A stretch of 64,000 bases of DNA, from assembly GCF_041262565.1 (NCBI RefSeq), contig NZ_JBGCCJ010000001.1, forward strand, positions 434,001-498,000, given 5' to 3'. The DNA is from Leifsonia sp. EB41. GTDB lineage: Bacteria; Actinomycetota; Actinomycetes; Actinomycetales; Microbacteriaceae. Below the pieces are notes generated by a model that was given only the letters and a program-made list of their open reading frames with translations, made no database searches and had not been told where the DNA came from. The translations under genes and the position numbers were made by a program. Below, piece after piece: positions 35,489 to 44,637 of this stretch; position 1 is the first letter of the stretch; every line of letters begins with the position of its first letter.

Positions 35489-36931
35489 TCAGTTGTTGGA
35501 GCTGAGCTTCTCGCGCAGAGCGGCGAGGGACTCGTCGTCGGCGAGGGTTCCGCCGTTGCCGGTCTCGCTCGAGAAGGACGAGGAACCGCTGTCGGCGGCC
35601 GCCTCCTCGATGCCCTTCGCGACCTGGCGCTTGTGCGCCTCCCAACGGGCCTGGGCGGCGGCGTACTGCTGCTCCCACTCGTCGCGCTGGGTCTCGAAGC
35701 CTTCCTTCCACTCGTTGGTCTCCGGGTCGAAGCCCTCGGGGTACTTGTAGTTCCCCTGGTCGTCGTACTCGGTGACCATGCCGTAGAGGGCCGGGTCGAA
35801 CTCGGTGCCTTCGGGGTCGACGCCCTCGTTCGCCTGCTTGAGGCTGAGCGAGATGCGGCGGCGCTCCAGGTCGATGTCGATGACCTTGACGAAGACCTCT
35901 TCGCCGACCGACACGACCTGCTCCGCGAGCTCGACGTGCTTGCCGGAGAGCTCGGAGATGTGCACCAGGCCCTCGATGCCGTCCGCGACGCGGACGAACG
36001 CACCGAACGGAACCAGCTTCGTGACCTTGCCCGGTGCGACCTGACCGATCGCGTGGGTGCGGGCGAAGACCTGCCACGGGTCCTCCTGGGTCGCCTTCAG
36101 CGACAGCGAGACGCGCTCGCGGTCCAGGTCGACCTCGAGGATCTCGACGGTGACCTCCTGGCCGACCTCGACGACCTCGGACGCGTGCTCGATGTGCTTC
36201 CACGAGAGCTCGGAGACGTGCACGAGGCCGTCCACGCCGCCCAGGTCGACGAACGCGCCGAAGTTGACGATCGAGGACACGACGCCCTTGCGGACCTGGC
36301 CCTTGTGTAGGTTGTTGAGGAACGTGGTGCGGGACTCCGACTGGGTCTGCTCCAGCAGCGCGCGACGCGACAGGACCACGTTGTTGCGGTTCTTGTCGAG
36401 CTCGAGGATCTTCGCCTCGATCTCCTGGCCCAGGTACGGGGTGAGGTCGCGGACGCGGCGCAGCTCGATGAGCGACGCCGGCAGGAAGCCGCGGAGGCCG
36501 ATGTCGACGATCAGGCCGCCCTTGACGACCTCGATCACCGTACCGGTGACCACGCCGTCGGCTTCCTTGATCTTCTCCACGTCGCCCCACGCGCGCTCGT
36601 ACTGCGCACGCTTCTTGGACAGGATGAGGCGGCCTTCCTTGTCCTCCTTCTGGAGAACGAGCGCCTCGACGGTGTCGCCGACCTCGACGACCTCGCTGGG
36701 GTCGACGTCGTGCTTGATGGAAAGCTCGCGGGAGGGGATGACACCCTCGGTCTTGTAGCCGACGTCGAGGAGGACCTCGTCGCGGTCGATCTTGACGACG
36801 GTGCCTTCGATCAGGTCTCCGTCGTTGAAGAACTTCAGCGTCTTTTCGACCGCGGCAAGAAAGTCTTCAGCAGAACCGATGTCGTTGACTGCGACCTGCT
36901 TCGGTGCCTTGTCGGTCGTTGCGGTTGTCAT
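35489..36931 (-). CDS. rpsA: 30S ribosomal protein S1
   Basis: 480 residues with four S1 RNA-binding domains (starting near residues 38, 120, 205 and 292; each with a GxVxxIxxFGAFVxL-like core such as GVVSSIVNFGAFVDLGGVDG), followed by an acidic, Ser-rich tail (SGSSSFSSETGNGG). S1 brings mRNA to the ribosome; the actinobacterial four-domain form is shorter than the six-domain E. coli protein. That is notable in a genome with many leaderless starts. GGAGC lies 10 bases before the ATG. Confidence 0.96.
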   Translation of the reverse strand: MTTATTDKAPKQVAVNDIGSAEDFLAAVEKTLKFFNDGDLIEGTVVKIDRDEVLLDVGYKTEGVIPSRELSIKHDVDPSEVVEVGDTVEALVLQKEDKEGRLILSKKRAQYERAWGDVEKIKEADGVVTGTVIEVVKGGLIVDIGLRGFLPASLIELRRVRDLTPYLGQEIEAKILELDKNRNNVVLSRRALLEQTQSESRTTFLNNLHKGQVRKGVVSSIVNFGAFVDLGGVDGLVHVSELSWKHIEHASEVVEVGQEVTVEILEVDLDRERVSLSLKATQEDPWQVFARTHAIGQVAPGKVTKLVPFGAFVRVADGIEGLVHISELSGKHVELAEQVVSVGEEVFVKVIDIDLERRRISLSLKQANEGVDPEGTEFDPALYGMVTEYDDQGNYKYPEGFDPETNEWKEGFETQRDEWEQQYAAAQARWEAHKRQVAKGIEEAAADSGSSSFSSETGNGGTLADDESLAALREKLSSNN

Positions 36932-37016
36932 GTAGTGGATGCTCCGTTATGGACATAAATCAGGCCGAGCGCGAACCTCTGTGGGTGTCTTCCGCGAACG
37001 GCAGGCGGATGTGGAT

Positions 37017-37030
37017 GTCACACAAGTGAC
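37017..37030. promoter_or_regulatory. Inverted repeat GTCACACAAGTGAC upstream of rpsA
   Basis: 5-bp arms GTCAC/GTGAC around ACAA, 86 bases before the rpsA ATG and 9 bases after the epimerase stop. It could be an operator or a weak hairpin; it resembles half-sites of cAMP-receptor-type regulators, but the spacing does not fit. Confidence 0.25.
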
Positions 37031-37038
37031 GGTCTAGT

Positions 37039-38022
37039 CTACCGACTGGCCTGCGAAAGGGGCAACTCGCGTCCGGCGACGATGTCGCGGAGGGCGGGCT
37101 CCAGGTCGGGGAAGGCGAATTCGTAGCCCGCGGCGAGCAGCCGCTCGGGCACCACCCAGCGGCTCTTCAGCACCAGTTCGGTCTCGGTGCGGATGACCGC
37201 GGTGCCGAGCTCCAGCATCCAGCGGAACGCCGGGAGCCCTGCCGGGACGCGGAGCACTCGGCGCAGCGTCGCCATCAGGGTGCGGTTGTCCGACGGGTTC
37301 GGCGCGGCGATGTTGACCGCGCCGTCGAGCTCGGGATGCGCGCGCAGGAACTCGATCGAGCCGAGCACGTCGGCGATGTGCACCCAGGAGAACCGCTGTC
37401 GGCCGTCGCGGGCGCGGAACTCGTGGAAGGTGCCGGCGTTGCGGCGCGCGGTCGTCGCGAACCAGCGACCGTCGAGCTGCGGTCCGCCGAGACCGGACTT
37501 CGTGAGCCGGATCAATGGGAGGAGCGCGGAGCCGTCACCGAGCACGATCGCCATTCGCAGCGCGACGCGTCGCGTGCCCGGCAGCTCGCCCTCGAAGAAC
37601 TCGGCCTCCCAGGCGCGCGCGACGTTCACCGAGAAGCCGGTGCCGAGCTCGCCGGTCGACTCCGTCATGGGCCGGTCCTCCGCGTGCCGGTAGATGGTCG
37701 CGGTGGAGGCGTTGAACCAGACCGGAGGCGGGGCGTCGGAGCCGGCGACGGCCTCCCGCAGCGCCCGCGTGGTCTCCAGCCGCGACCGGAAGATCTCGGC
37801 GCGGTTCGCGTCGCCGTAGCGGCAGTTCACGCTCTTGCCCGCGAGGTTGATCAGCACGTCGGCGCCGGTGACGACCCGGCGCAGGGCCCCGGCGTCGCCC
37901 CAGCTCGCGTCGGCGCCGTTGCGGCCGACCAGCAGGACGGTCGCGCCGGCGGCGCGGTAGTGCTGCGCCAGATACCGTCCGATGAAGCCGGACGCGCCGG
38001 CGATGACGATGCGCTCGCTCAC
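37039..38022 (-). CDS. TIGR01777-type epimerase (SDR39U1 family)
   Basis: 327 residues. The Rossmann motif is IVIAGASGFIGRYLAQHY at the start, INLAGKSVNCRY near residue 60 and NASTATIYRHAEDRPMTE near 105, and the C-terminal WMLELGTAVIRTETELVLKSRWVVP region is specific to the TIGR01777 group. Substrate unknown. GTG start at 38022 follows the DUF4166 stop directly, so the two are coupled. Confidence 0.9.
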   Translation of the reverse strand: MSERIVIAGASGFIGRYLAQHYRAAGATVLLVGRNGADASWGDAGALRRVVTGADVLINLAGKSVNCRYGDANRAEIFRSRLETTRALREAVAGSDAPPPVWFNASTATIYRHAEDRPMTESTGELGTGFSVNVARAWEAEFFEGELPGTRRVALRMAIVLGDGSALLPLIRLTKSGLGGPQLDGRWFATTARRNAGTFHEFRARDGRQRFSWVHIADVLGSIEFLRAHPELDGAVNIAAPNPSDNRTLMATLRRVLRVPAGLPAFRWMLELGTAVIRTETELVLKSRWVVPERLLAAGYEFAFPDLEPALRDIVAGRELPLSQASR

Positions 38023-38655
38023 TCACTCCCCCGATGCGACGGCGGCGCTCCCGACCTGGTATCGGAACGTCCCCGTGTACTGGTACACCCTACCGATCAG
38101 CGGGATGCGGACGACGACGGAGACCGCCTGCGCGTCGCGCTCGTCGTCGTACCGCTCGGTGAGCGCGACGACCGGAGCGATCGCACGCGGGAGGACGATC
38201 CGCATCCTCCCCACCCGCACCGCGACCGTGCGGGAGGTCAGCCGGAGGGCGCCGTCGATCACGCGCGCGGAGAACCACGCCTCGGCGAGCACCGGAGAGC
38301 CGAGACGGTCCACGACCATCCAGCCGTCCACGCCGATCTCGTCGCGCATGTCGAGCACGCGCCCGCCCAGCTCGAACCGCCGCACCGCGCGCACCGCCGG
38401 GCCGCCATCGGCGGACACCGCGGGCACGTTCTCGACCGTGAACGGCACGCCCCGCTCCCACACCGGGAACATCACGTGCGCCCGCCCGAACACCGCCAGC
38501 GCCGGCCACAGCCAGCGCCGGGGCGTGCCGACCGTGTCGAACACGCCCCGGCCCGTGCCGGTGGACCCGGCCGGGATGGCGTCGAAGTAGGCGCGCAGCC
38601 GCGGATGGAGCTCGTCGAACGCCGGGCCGAGCACGGCCCGGTACGGGGAGGTCAT
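38023..38655 (-). CDS. DUF4166 domain protein
   Basis: 210 residues. PYRAVLGPAFDELHPRLRAYFD is the typical N-terminus of DUF4166 and the rest is a beta-rich barrel-like domain (GVFDTVGTPRRWLWPALAVFG; RFELGGRVLDMRDEIGVDG). No catalytic motif is known. In other genomes DUF4166 is fused or next to epimerases like the one following here, so they probably act together on a lipid-like or small substrate; that is inference. Confidence 0.85.
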   Translation of the reverse strand: MTSPYRAVLGPAFDELHPRLRAYFDAIPAGSTGTGRGVFDTVGTPRRWLWPALAVFGRAHVMFPVWERGVPFTVENVPAVSADGGPAVRAVRRFELGGRVLDMRDEIGVDGWMVVDRLGSPVLAEAWFSARVIDGALRLTSRTVAVRVGRMRIVLPRAIAPVVALTERYDDERDAQAVSVVVRIPLIGRVYQYTGTFRYQVGSAAVASGE

Positions 38656-38689
38656 CGCGGCTGCGCGCTCACTGCGAGTGGCCGGCCGC

Positions 38690-40363
38690 TCAGTCGAGCA
38701 GCGCCGACTTCAGCGTGTCGAGGCCGACGCCGCCGATGTCGAGCGCCTTCTTGTGGAACGCCTTGATGTCGAACGCGGCGCCCTCGCGGCGTGCGTACTC
38801 GTCGCGGAGCTGCTCCCAGATCCGCTGGCCGATCTTGTACGACGGCGCCTGCCCCGGCCAGCCGAGGTAGCGGTTCACCTCGAAGCGGACGAAGCCCTCG
38901 TTCATGTTGACGTTGTTCGCGAGGAAGCCGAAGGCGTACTCGCCGGTCCACGGGCCGGAGCCGTCCGGGAGCTGCTTCTCCAGGTGCACGCCGATGTCGA
39001 GGACGACGCGGGCGGCGCGCATCCGCTGGCCGTCGAGCATCCCGAGCCGGTCGGCCGGGTCGTCGAGGTAGCCGAGCTGCTCCATCAGGCGCTCCGCGTA
39101 CAGCGCCCAGCCCTCGGCGTGACCCGAGGTGCCGGCGATACGGCGCCAGGAGTTGAGCTGCGCCTTGTTGTAGGTCGCCTGCGCGATCTGCAGGTGGTGA
39201 CCGGGGACGCCCTCGTGATAGACGGTCGTCAGCTCGCGCCAGGTGTCGAACTCGGTGACGCCCTCCGGGACGCTCCACCACATCCGTCCGGCGCGCGCGA
39301 AGTCGTCGCTCGGGCCGGTGTAGTAGATGCCGCCTTCCTGCGTCGGGGCGATCATGCACTCCAGGCGGCGGATCTCGGCGGGGATGTCGAAGTGCGTGCG
39401 GCCGAGCTCCTCGATCGCGCGGTCGCTGGTCTCCTGCATCCAGCGCTGCAGCGCGTCGGTGCCGTGCAGCTTGCGGGAGGCGTCGCCGTCCAGGAACGCG
39501 ATGGCCTCGTGGACCGTCGCACCCGGCTTGATCTCCCGGGCGATGGACTCCTGCTCGGCGACCATGCGCGCCAGCTCCTCGATGCCCCACTCGTAGGTCT
39601 CGTCGAGGTCGACGGTCGCGCCGAGGAAGTCGCGGGAGGCGAGGGCGTACAGCTCGCGGCCGACCGCGTCCTTCTCGGGCGCGTGGGCGGCCAGCTCGTC
39701 CTGCAGGAACGCGGCGAGCGTGGCGTAGGCGGCCGCCGACTCCGTGGCGCCGTGCGCCAGGTCGGACTTCAGGGACGCGGGCAGCTCGCCGTTCAGCGGG
39801 CGCGCGGAACCGGTGAAGTCGAAGAAGAACCCGGTGTCGGCGATCTGCTTCTTCGCCTGGGCCAGCACCTCGCGCACCTGACGGATCGCGGGGACGTTGC
39901 CGGCCGCGATGCCGCTGCGCAGGGTCTCGATGTAGCCGTCCATCGCGGCGGGGAGGTTGTGCAGCCGCTTGGCGACGTTCGCCCAGTCCTCCTCGGTGTC
40001 GGTGGGGACCAGGTCGAAGATGTCGCGGAGCTCCTGCGCCGGGGAGGCGATCACGTTGAGGTCGCGCTGGTTGAAGCCGGCCTCGTGCTTCTCGATGGTG
40101 AGCTCGAGCTCGCGGGAGAGGTCCATCTTGGTGACGCGGTCGATGTCGTCGACGGGCGTCGCGGCCTGGATCTTGGCCAGCGCCTCCCGGACCTTGCCCA
40201 CGGCCTGCTCGGCGCCGGCCGGCGAGTAGTCCGAGTACTCGCCCTCGCGGCCGGGGCGGCCGAGCCAGACGTGGTACTCGGGGTGGAGCTCCAACTGGGT
40301 GTCGACCCACTCGTCAGCGATCGTGTCGATCGGAGTGGATTCGCGCTTCTCTGCGTTCGTCAT
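38690..40363 (-). CDS. DUF885 family (M3-like) metallopeptidase
   Basis: 557 residues, fully helical in character. The zinc-binding motif TVYHEGVPGHHLQIAQ (HEGxPGHH) is near residue 375 and the downstream Glu lies in GHAEGWALYAERLMEQLG near 405; together they mark the DUF885 peptidase-like family. No signal peptide, so cytosolic. Substrate unknown. TAGGCT (40375-40370) lies 6 bases before the ATG without Shine-Dalgarno, so leaderless. Confidence 0.9.
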   Translation of the reverse strand: MTNAEKRESTPIDTIADEWVDTQLELHPEYHVWLGRPGREGEYSDYSPAGAEQAVGKVREALAKIQAATPVDDIDRVTKMDLSRELELTIEKHEAGFNQRDLNVIASPAQELRDIFDLVPTDTEEDWANVAKRLHNLPAAMDGYIETLRSGIAAGNVPAIRQVREVLAQAKKQIADTGFFFDFTGSARPLNGELPASLKSDLAHGATESAAAYATLAAFLQDELAAHAPEKDAVGRELYALASRDFLGATVDLDETYEWGIEELARMVAEQESIAREIKPGATVHEAIAFLDGDASRKLHGTDALQRWMQETSDRAIEELGRTHFDIPAEIRRLECMIAPTQEGGIYYTGPSDDFARAGRMWWSVPEGVTEFDTWRELTTVYHEGVPGHHLQIAQATYNKAQLNSWRRIAGTSGHAEGWALYAERLMEQLGYLDDPADRLGMLDGQRMRAARVVLDIGVHLEKQLPDGSGPWTGEYAFGFLANNVNMNEGFVRFEVNRYLGWPGQAPSYKIGQRIWEQLRDEYARREGAAFDIKAFHKKALDIGGVGLDTLKSALLD

Positions 40364-40404
40364 GATCCGAGCCTATTGGTAGCGCCGAGCACCGGGTCAA
40401 GGGG

Positions 40405-43077
40405 TCAGTGGGCGGCGGCCTCCCAGGTGGGGCCGCGGCCGATCTGGACGTCGAGGGGGACGCGCAGGTCGGCGGCGCCGGCCATCCGGGTGCGGACGAT
40501 GGTCTCCAGGGCGTCCCACTCGCCGGGGGCGACCTCGAAGATGAGCTCGTCGTGCACCTGCAGGAGCATCCGGGAGTTCAGCGAGCCGTCGATCAGGTCG
40601 CCGGCAATCCCGAGCATCGCGATCTTCATGATGTCGGCGGCCGAGCCCTGGATCGGCGCGTTGAGGGCCTGGCGTTCGGCGTTCTCGCGCAGCACGCGAT
40701 TGGTGGAGGTCAGGTCGGCGAACGGGCGGCGGCGGCCGAAGATGGTCTCGGTGTAGCCGTCGACCCGGGCGATCTCCACGACGCTGCGCAGGTAGTCGCG
40801 CACCGCGCCGAAGCGCTCGAAGTAGCCGGCCATCAGGTCGCGCGCCTCCTTCGTCTCGATGCGGAGCTGCTTGGAGAGGCCGAACGGGCTGAGGCCGTAG
40901 GCGAGGCCGTAGGACATCGCCTTGACCTTGGTGCGCATGAGCGGGGTGACGTCCTCCGGCGCGACGCTGAAGACGCGCGCGCCGACGAAGCGGTGCAGGT
41001 CCTCCCCCGCGTTGAACGCCTCGATCAGCCCGGGGTCCTCGGAGAGGTGCGCCATGATGCGCATCTCGATCTGCGAGTAGTCGGCGGTCAGCAGCGTCTC
41101 GTAGCCTTCGGCGCTGCGGAAGGCCGAACGGATCTCGCGACCCTCCTCGGTGCGGATCGGGATGTTCTGGAGGTTGGGGTCGTTGGAGGAGATGCGGCCG
41201 GTGCTGGTGCCGGTCTGGTCGTAGGTGGTGTGGATGCGGTCGTCCCCGTTGACCGAGCGCTCCAGCGTCTCCACGATCTGCTTCAGCTTGGTCGCGTCGC
41301 GGTGCTGGAGCAGCAGGTCGAGGAATGGGTGCGGGTTGCTCTCCTGCAGGTCGGCGAGCGACTGGGCGTCGGTGGAGTAGCCGGTCTTGGTCGAGCGGGT
41401 CTTCGGCATCCCGAGCTCGTCGAACAGCACCTGCTGGAGCTGCTTCGGCGAGCCGAGGTTGAGCTCGTGGCCGACCTCCGCGTAGGCGCGCGCGGCGTAG
41501 TCGTTCGCCTTGTCGGTGAGCTGACCGCGCAGGCGGCGCAGGACCTCGGTGTCGATCGAGACGCCGTCGAGCTCCATCTCGGCGAGCACCGCGACCAGCG
41601 GGAGCTCGATGTCGTCGAGCACCGCGCGGGTGCCCGCGTCGAGGGCGATCATCTGGCCCTCGGCGACCCGGCGGATGTACCAGGCCTCGGTCGCCGGGCT
41701 GACGGCGTCGTTGATCGGGACGAGCTGGTTGGGATCGGACACCGGGAGGGTCTCGCCCAGCACCTCGTAGACCTGCTCGGCCAGCGACTGCGGCGCGGCG
41801 CCGGGCTTGACGAGCCAGGAGGCGATCCGGGTGTCGAAGGCGAGACCGTCGACCACGAAACCGGCGCGGGCCAGCGCCTTGAACTGCGGCTTGGCGTGGA
41901 AGAAGTACTTGGGAGCGCTGCTCGCCAGCCACTCCTCCAGCGCCGTGTAGTCGGGGCGGCCGGCGGCCCACGGCACGTAGACCGTGTCGTCGGCGGCGGC
42001 CAGGCCGAAGCCGGTGATGCCGGCGGGGCCGGTCTCGAGCTGGACGGCGACCGGGGCGCCGTCGGCGGAGGCCTTGGCCAGCCAGTTGGCGAGCTCCTCG
42101 TCCACGAGGGTGCGGACGACCGGGGCGCTCACGGCCCCGACGTCGCCCTCCGAGGGCGCGGTGCCGGCGCCGGTGAAGGTACCGTCTTCAGCCGCAGCCT
42201 TCAGCAGCCGGTCGAGGAGGGTCTTGAACTGGAGGCGGGCGAAGATGTCGCGCACCGCGTTCTCGTTGAGCGGCTTGCGCTCCAGGTCGTCGGGCGCGAC
42301 CTCCAGCTCCACGTCGTCGAGCAGCTTGTTCAGGCGACGGTTGCGGAGGGCGTTCTCCTGCTGGTCGCGGAGATTCTGGCCGACGACGCCCTTGATCTCG
42401 TCGGAGTGGGCGACGATGTTCTCGACGGTGCCGTACTGCTGCACCCACTTGACCGCGGTCTTCTCGCCGACCTTGTCGATGCCGATGAGGTTGTCGCTGG
42501 TCTCGCCGACCAGCGCCGCGATCTCCGGGTACTGGTGGGGCTCGACGCCGTAGCGGTCGCGCACGGCCGCGGGGTCGTAGACCTTCAGCTCAGAGACGCC
42601 TCGGACGTTCGGGTAGAGCAGCGTGACGTCGTCGTTGACGAGCTGGATGACGTCGCGGTCGCCCGAGACGAGGAGGACGCGGTAGCCCTGCTCCCTGCCC
42701 TGGCGGGCGAGCGTGGCGAGGATGTCGTCGGCCTCGAAATCCTCCTTGGCGATGGTGGTGATGTTCATCGCGTGCAGGGCCTCCTGCAGCAGCGGGATCT
42801 GGCCAACGAACTCCGACGGGGTCTCGTTGCGGGTGCCCTTGTACTCCGGGTACTCGCGCGTGCGGAACGAGTAGCGGGAGATGTCGAACGCGACAGCGAG
42901 GTGCGTCGGGCGCTGCTGCTGGAGCAGGTTGATCAGCATCGCGATGAAGCCGTGGATGCCGTTCGTGTGCTGCCCTTCACGGTTGACGAAACTGTCGACC
43001 GGCAGTGCGTAGAAGGCCCGGAATGCCAGCGAATGGCCGTCGATGACGAGAAGGGTAGGCTTTTCGGAGTCTGACAC
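40405..43077 (-). CDS. polA: DNA polymerase I
   Basis: 890 residues. The 5'-3' exonuclease/FEN domain (DGHSLAFRAFYALP; DFEADDILATLA; LVSGDRDVIQLV) covers about 1-300. The middle 3'-5' exonuclease-like domain has lost the DTE motif (VQLETGP) and is probably inactive, as in other actinobacteria. The polymerase domain carries motif A TADYSQIEMRIMA, motif B VKAMSYGLAYG and motif C LQVHDELIFE. It fills repair gaps and removes Okazaki primers. GTG start is preceded at 6 bases by TAGGCT (43089-43084), no Shine-Dalgarno. Confidence 0.97.
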   Translation of the reverse strand: MSDSEKPTLLVIDGHSLAFRAFYALPVDSFVNREGQHTNGIHGFIAMLINLLQQQRPTHLAVAFDISRYSFRTREYPEYKGTRNETPSEFVGQIPLLQEALHAMNITTIAKEDFEADDILATLARQGREQGYRVLLVSGDRDVIQLVNDDVTLLYPNVRGVSELKVYDPAAVRDRYGVEPHQYPEIAALVGETSDNLIGIDKVGEKTAVKWVQQYGTVENIVAHSDEIKGVVGQNLRDQQENALRNRRLNKLLDDVELEVAPDDLERKPLNENAVRDIFARLQFKTLLDRLLKAAAEDGTFTGAGTAPSEGDVGAVSAPVVRTLVDEELANWLAKASADGAPVAVQLETGPAGITGFGLAAADDTVYVPWAAGRPDYTALEEWLASSAPKYFFHAKPQFKALARAGFVVDGLAFDTRIASWLVKPGAAPQSLAEQVYEVLGETLPVSDPNQLVPINDAVSPATEAWYIRRVAEGQMIALDAGTRAVLDDIELPLVAVLAEMELDGVSIDTEVLRRLRGQLTDKANDYAARAYAEVGHELNLGSPKQLQQVLFDELGMPKTRSTKTGYSTDAQSLADLQESNPHPFLDLLLQHRDATKLKQIVETLERSVNGDDRIHTTYDQTGTSTGRISSNDPNLQNIPIRTEEGREIRSAFRSAEGYETLLTADYSQIEMRIMAHLSEDPGLIEAFNAGEDLHRFVGARVFSVAPEDVTPLMRTKVKAMSYGLAYGLSPFGLSKQLRIETKEARDLMAGYFERFGAVRDYLRSVVEIARVDGYTETIFGRRRPFADLTSTNRVLRENAERQALNAPIQGSAADIMKIAMLGIAGDLIDGSLNSRMLLQVHDELIFEVAPGEWDALETIVRTRMAGAADLRVPLDVQIGRGPTWEAAAH

Positions 43078-43144
43078 CAGGCAAGCCTACAAGGGGCCGG
43101 TGACAGTCCAGGACGACAGCCGACGAGGGCGGAGAGGCACCAGA

Positions 43145-43549
43145 ATGACCGAGGACGCGCTCGCGTACGTGAAGCAGCGGGGGCTCGGCGCCCTCGCCGA
43201 CAAGATGGGCATCGAGATCGTGGAATTCACGATCGAGCGGGCCGTGGCGCGGATGCCGGTGCTCGGCAACACGCAGCCCGCGGACTTGCTGCACGGCGGC
43301 GCCTACGTGGTGCTCGGCGAGTCGCTCGGCTCCATGTCGGCGAACCTCTATGCCGGCGAAGGGCGCCTCGCGGTGGGCATCGAGATCAACGCGTCGCACA
43401 CGCGTGCGGCGGTCGACGGCTACGTCACCGGCGTCTGCACGCCCATCCACCTCGGCCGCACGCTGACGACGCACGAGATCGCCGTGAGCGACGACCGCGG
43501 GCGTCGCTGCTCGACCATCCGCATCACGAACCTGATCAAGGACCTGTAG
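43145..43549 (+). CDS. Hotdog-fold thioesterase (PaaI-like)
   Basis: 134 residues. RMPVLGNTQPADLLHGGAYVVLGE carries the hotdog HGG motif near residue 54, and INASHTRAAVDGYVTG follows. Probably an acyl-CoA thioesterase; the substrate is unknown. Divergent from polA with 67 bases between the starts; GAGAGG is 9 bases before the ATG. In-frame upstream extension exists but lacks a good start. Confidence 0.88.
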   Translation: MTEDALAYVKQRGLGALADKMGIEIVEFTIERAVARMPVLGNTQPADLLHGGAYVVLGESLGSMSANLYAGEGRLAVGIEINASHTRAAVDGYVTGVCTPIHLGRTLTTHEIAVSDDRGRRCSTIRITNLIKDL

Positions 43550-43564
43550 CGGGAGGCCGCCGCG

Positions 43565-43617
43565 ATTCGTGACGAATGTCGCGAATGCGGCGTCGTTTCG
43601 CGCGATTCGGCACGAAT
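43565..43617. repeat. Palindrome pair ATTCGTGACGAAT / ATTCGGCACGAAT (locus 2)
   Basis: ATTCGTGACGAAT (43565-43577) followed by GTCGCGAAT and, 40 bases centre to centre, ATTCGGCACGAAT (43605-43617). Same layout as at 7045-7097. It sits between the convergent ends of the thioesterase and pdtaR, so it could terminate both. Confidence 0.75.
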
Positions 43618-43630
43618 GTGCCTGCGGGGC

Positions 43631-44236
43631 CTACTTCTTGGGGGCGAGCTGCTCGATGATCGCCTGGGCGACGTCGTGCATGGTGAGGCGGCGGTCCATC
43701 GACGCCTTCTGGATCCAGCGGAACGCGTCCGGCTCGCTGAGGCCCATCTTCTCGTTGAGCAGGCCCTTCGCGCGGTCGACCAGCTTGCGGGTCTCGAAGC
43801 GCTGCACCATGTCGGAGACCTCGGCCTCCAGCGCGATGATCTGCTGGTAGCGGGCCAGGGCGATCTCGATCGCGGGCAGGAGGTCGTTCGGGGTGAACGG
43901 CTTGACCACGTAGGCGAGGGCGCCGGCCTCGGTCGCGCGCTCCACGAGCTCCTTCTGGCTGAACGCCGTCAGCAGAACGACGGGCGCGATGTGGTTCTTG
44001 GAGAGGCGCTCGGCCGCGGAGATGCCGTCGAGCTGGGGCATCTTGACGTCCATGATGACCAGGTCGGGGCGCAGCTCGGTGGCCAGCGCGACCGCGGTCT
44101 CGCCGTCTCCGGCCTCGCCGACGACCTCGAAACCGTTGTCGCGCAGGGTCTCGACGATGTCGAGCCGGATGAGCGACTCGTCCTCCGCAACGACGACTCG
44201 GCGGGGTGCGGCGGGGGTGGTCTCCTGGTCAGTCAC
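43631..44236 (-). CDS. pdtaR: ANTAR-domain response regulator, PdtaR-like
   Basis: 201 residues from GTG 44236. Receiver domain: VVVAEDESLIRLDIVETLRD, phosphoacceptor Asp in LVIMDVKMPQLDGIS and Lys in AYVVKPFTP. The C-terminal ANTAR RNA-binding domain includes VDRAKGLLNEKMGLSEPDAF. PdtaR-type regulators bind paired hairpins in mRNA leaders to prevent termination; the cognate histidine kinase PdtaS is not here. The gene stands next to polA as in Mycobacterium. TAGGCT (44249-44244) lies 7 bases before the start, without Shine-Dalgarno. Confidence 0.93.
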   Translation of the reverse strand: MTDQETTPAAPRRVVVAEDESLIRLDIVETLRDNGFEVVGEAGDGETAVALATELRPDLVIMDVKMPQLDGISAAERLSKNHIAPVVLLTAFSQKELVERATEAGALAYVVKPFTPNDLLPAIEIALARYQQIIALEAEVSDMVQRFETRKLVDRAKGLLNEKMGLSEPDAFRWIQKASMDRRLTMHDVAQAIIEQLAPKK

Positions 44237-44274
44237 GGACAAAAGCCTACGGTATTGTTCAGGTGTTGTTGTGC

Positions 44275-44357
44275 GCCGCTGTGGCGGAATGGCAGACGCG
44301 GAGCACTCAAAATGCTTTGTCCGGAAGGGCGTGTGGGTTCGAGTCCCACCAGCGGCA
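44275..44357 (+). tRNA. tRNA-Leu (anticodon CAA)
   Basis: 83 bases. Acceptor GCCGCTG pairs with CAGCGGC plus discriminator A; D-arm GCGGAATGGCAGACGC, anticodon stem GAGCA/TGCTT with loop CTCAAAA (anticodon CAA, reading UUG), a long class II variable arm, and T-arm GTGGGTTCGAGTCCCAC. The 3' CCA is not encoded. TATTGT at 44253-44258 may be its -10 and lies beside the divergent pdtaR promoter. Confidence 0.97.
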
Positions 44358-44388
44358 CAACCGAAACCGGCCCGCTCGGCGCGGCCCC

Positions 44389-44637
44389 TCAGCCCACCCG
44401 GCGCAGCCGCAGGGCCAGCACGGGGCACAGCGCCACCGCGTCCTCCGCGGCGTCGAGCTGGTCGCTGCGGACCGGGATGTCGGAGCGGGCGGAGGGCGGC
44501 TGGCCGACCGCGAACGGGTAGCCCCACTCGTCGCGCGCGATCGTCCCCTCCAGCAGCTCGGCGCACAGCCCGCGGCCGTCGCAGCGCGTCCAGTCGACGT
44601 GGAGGCCATAACGCGGATGTTCAGCCCGGGCGGTCAT
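44389..44637 (-). CDS. Three-cysteine ferredoxin
   Basis: 82 residues. HVDWTRCDGRGLCAELLEG gives Cys 19 and Cys 25 (C-x5-C), and ALCPVLALRL gives the third (Cys 71); the usual fourth cysteine is missing, typical of [3Fe-4S] ferredoxins. Cytosolic electron carrier. Last gene of the redox operon; its ATG overlaps the previous stop (ATGA). It would be the natural partner of the NuoF-like protein before it. Confidence 0.9.
   Translation of the reverse strand: MTARAEHPRYGLHVDWTRCDGRGLCAELLEGTIARDEWGYPFAVGQPPSARSDIPVRSDQLDAAEDAVALCPVLALRLRRVG

Noticed and set aside
44244-44258. Coordinated regulation of pdtaR and tRNA-Leu through overlapping promoters
   Set aside because: The two -10 hexamers are close, but the tRNA -10 TATTGT is weak and there is no operator, so I do not claim a functional link.
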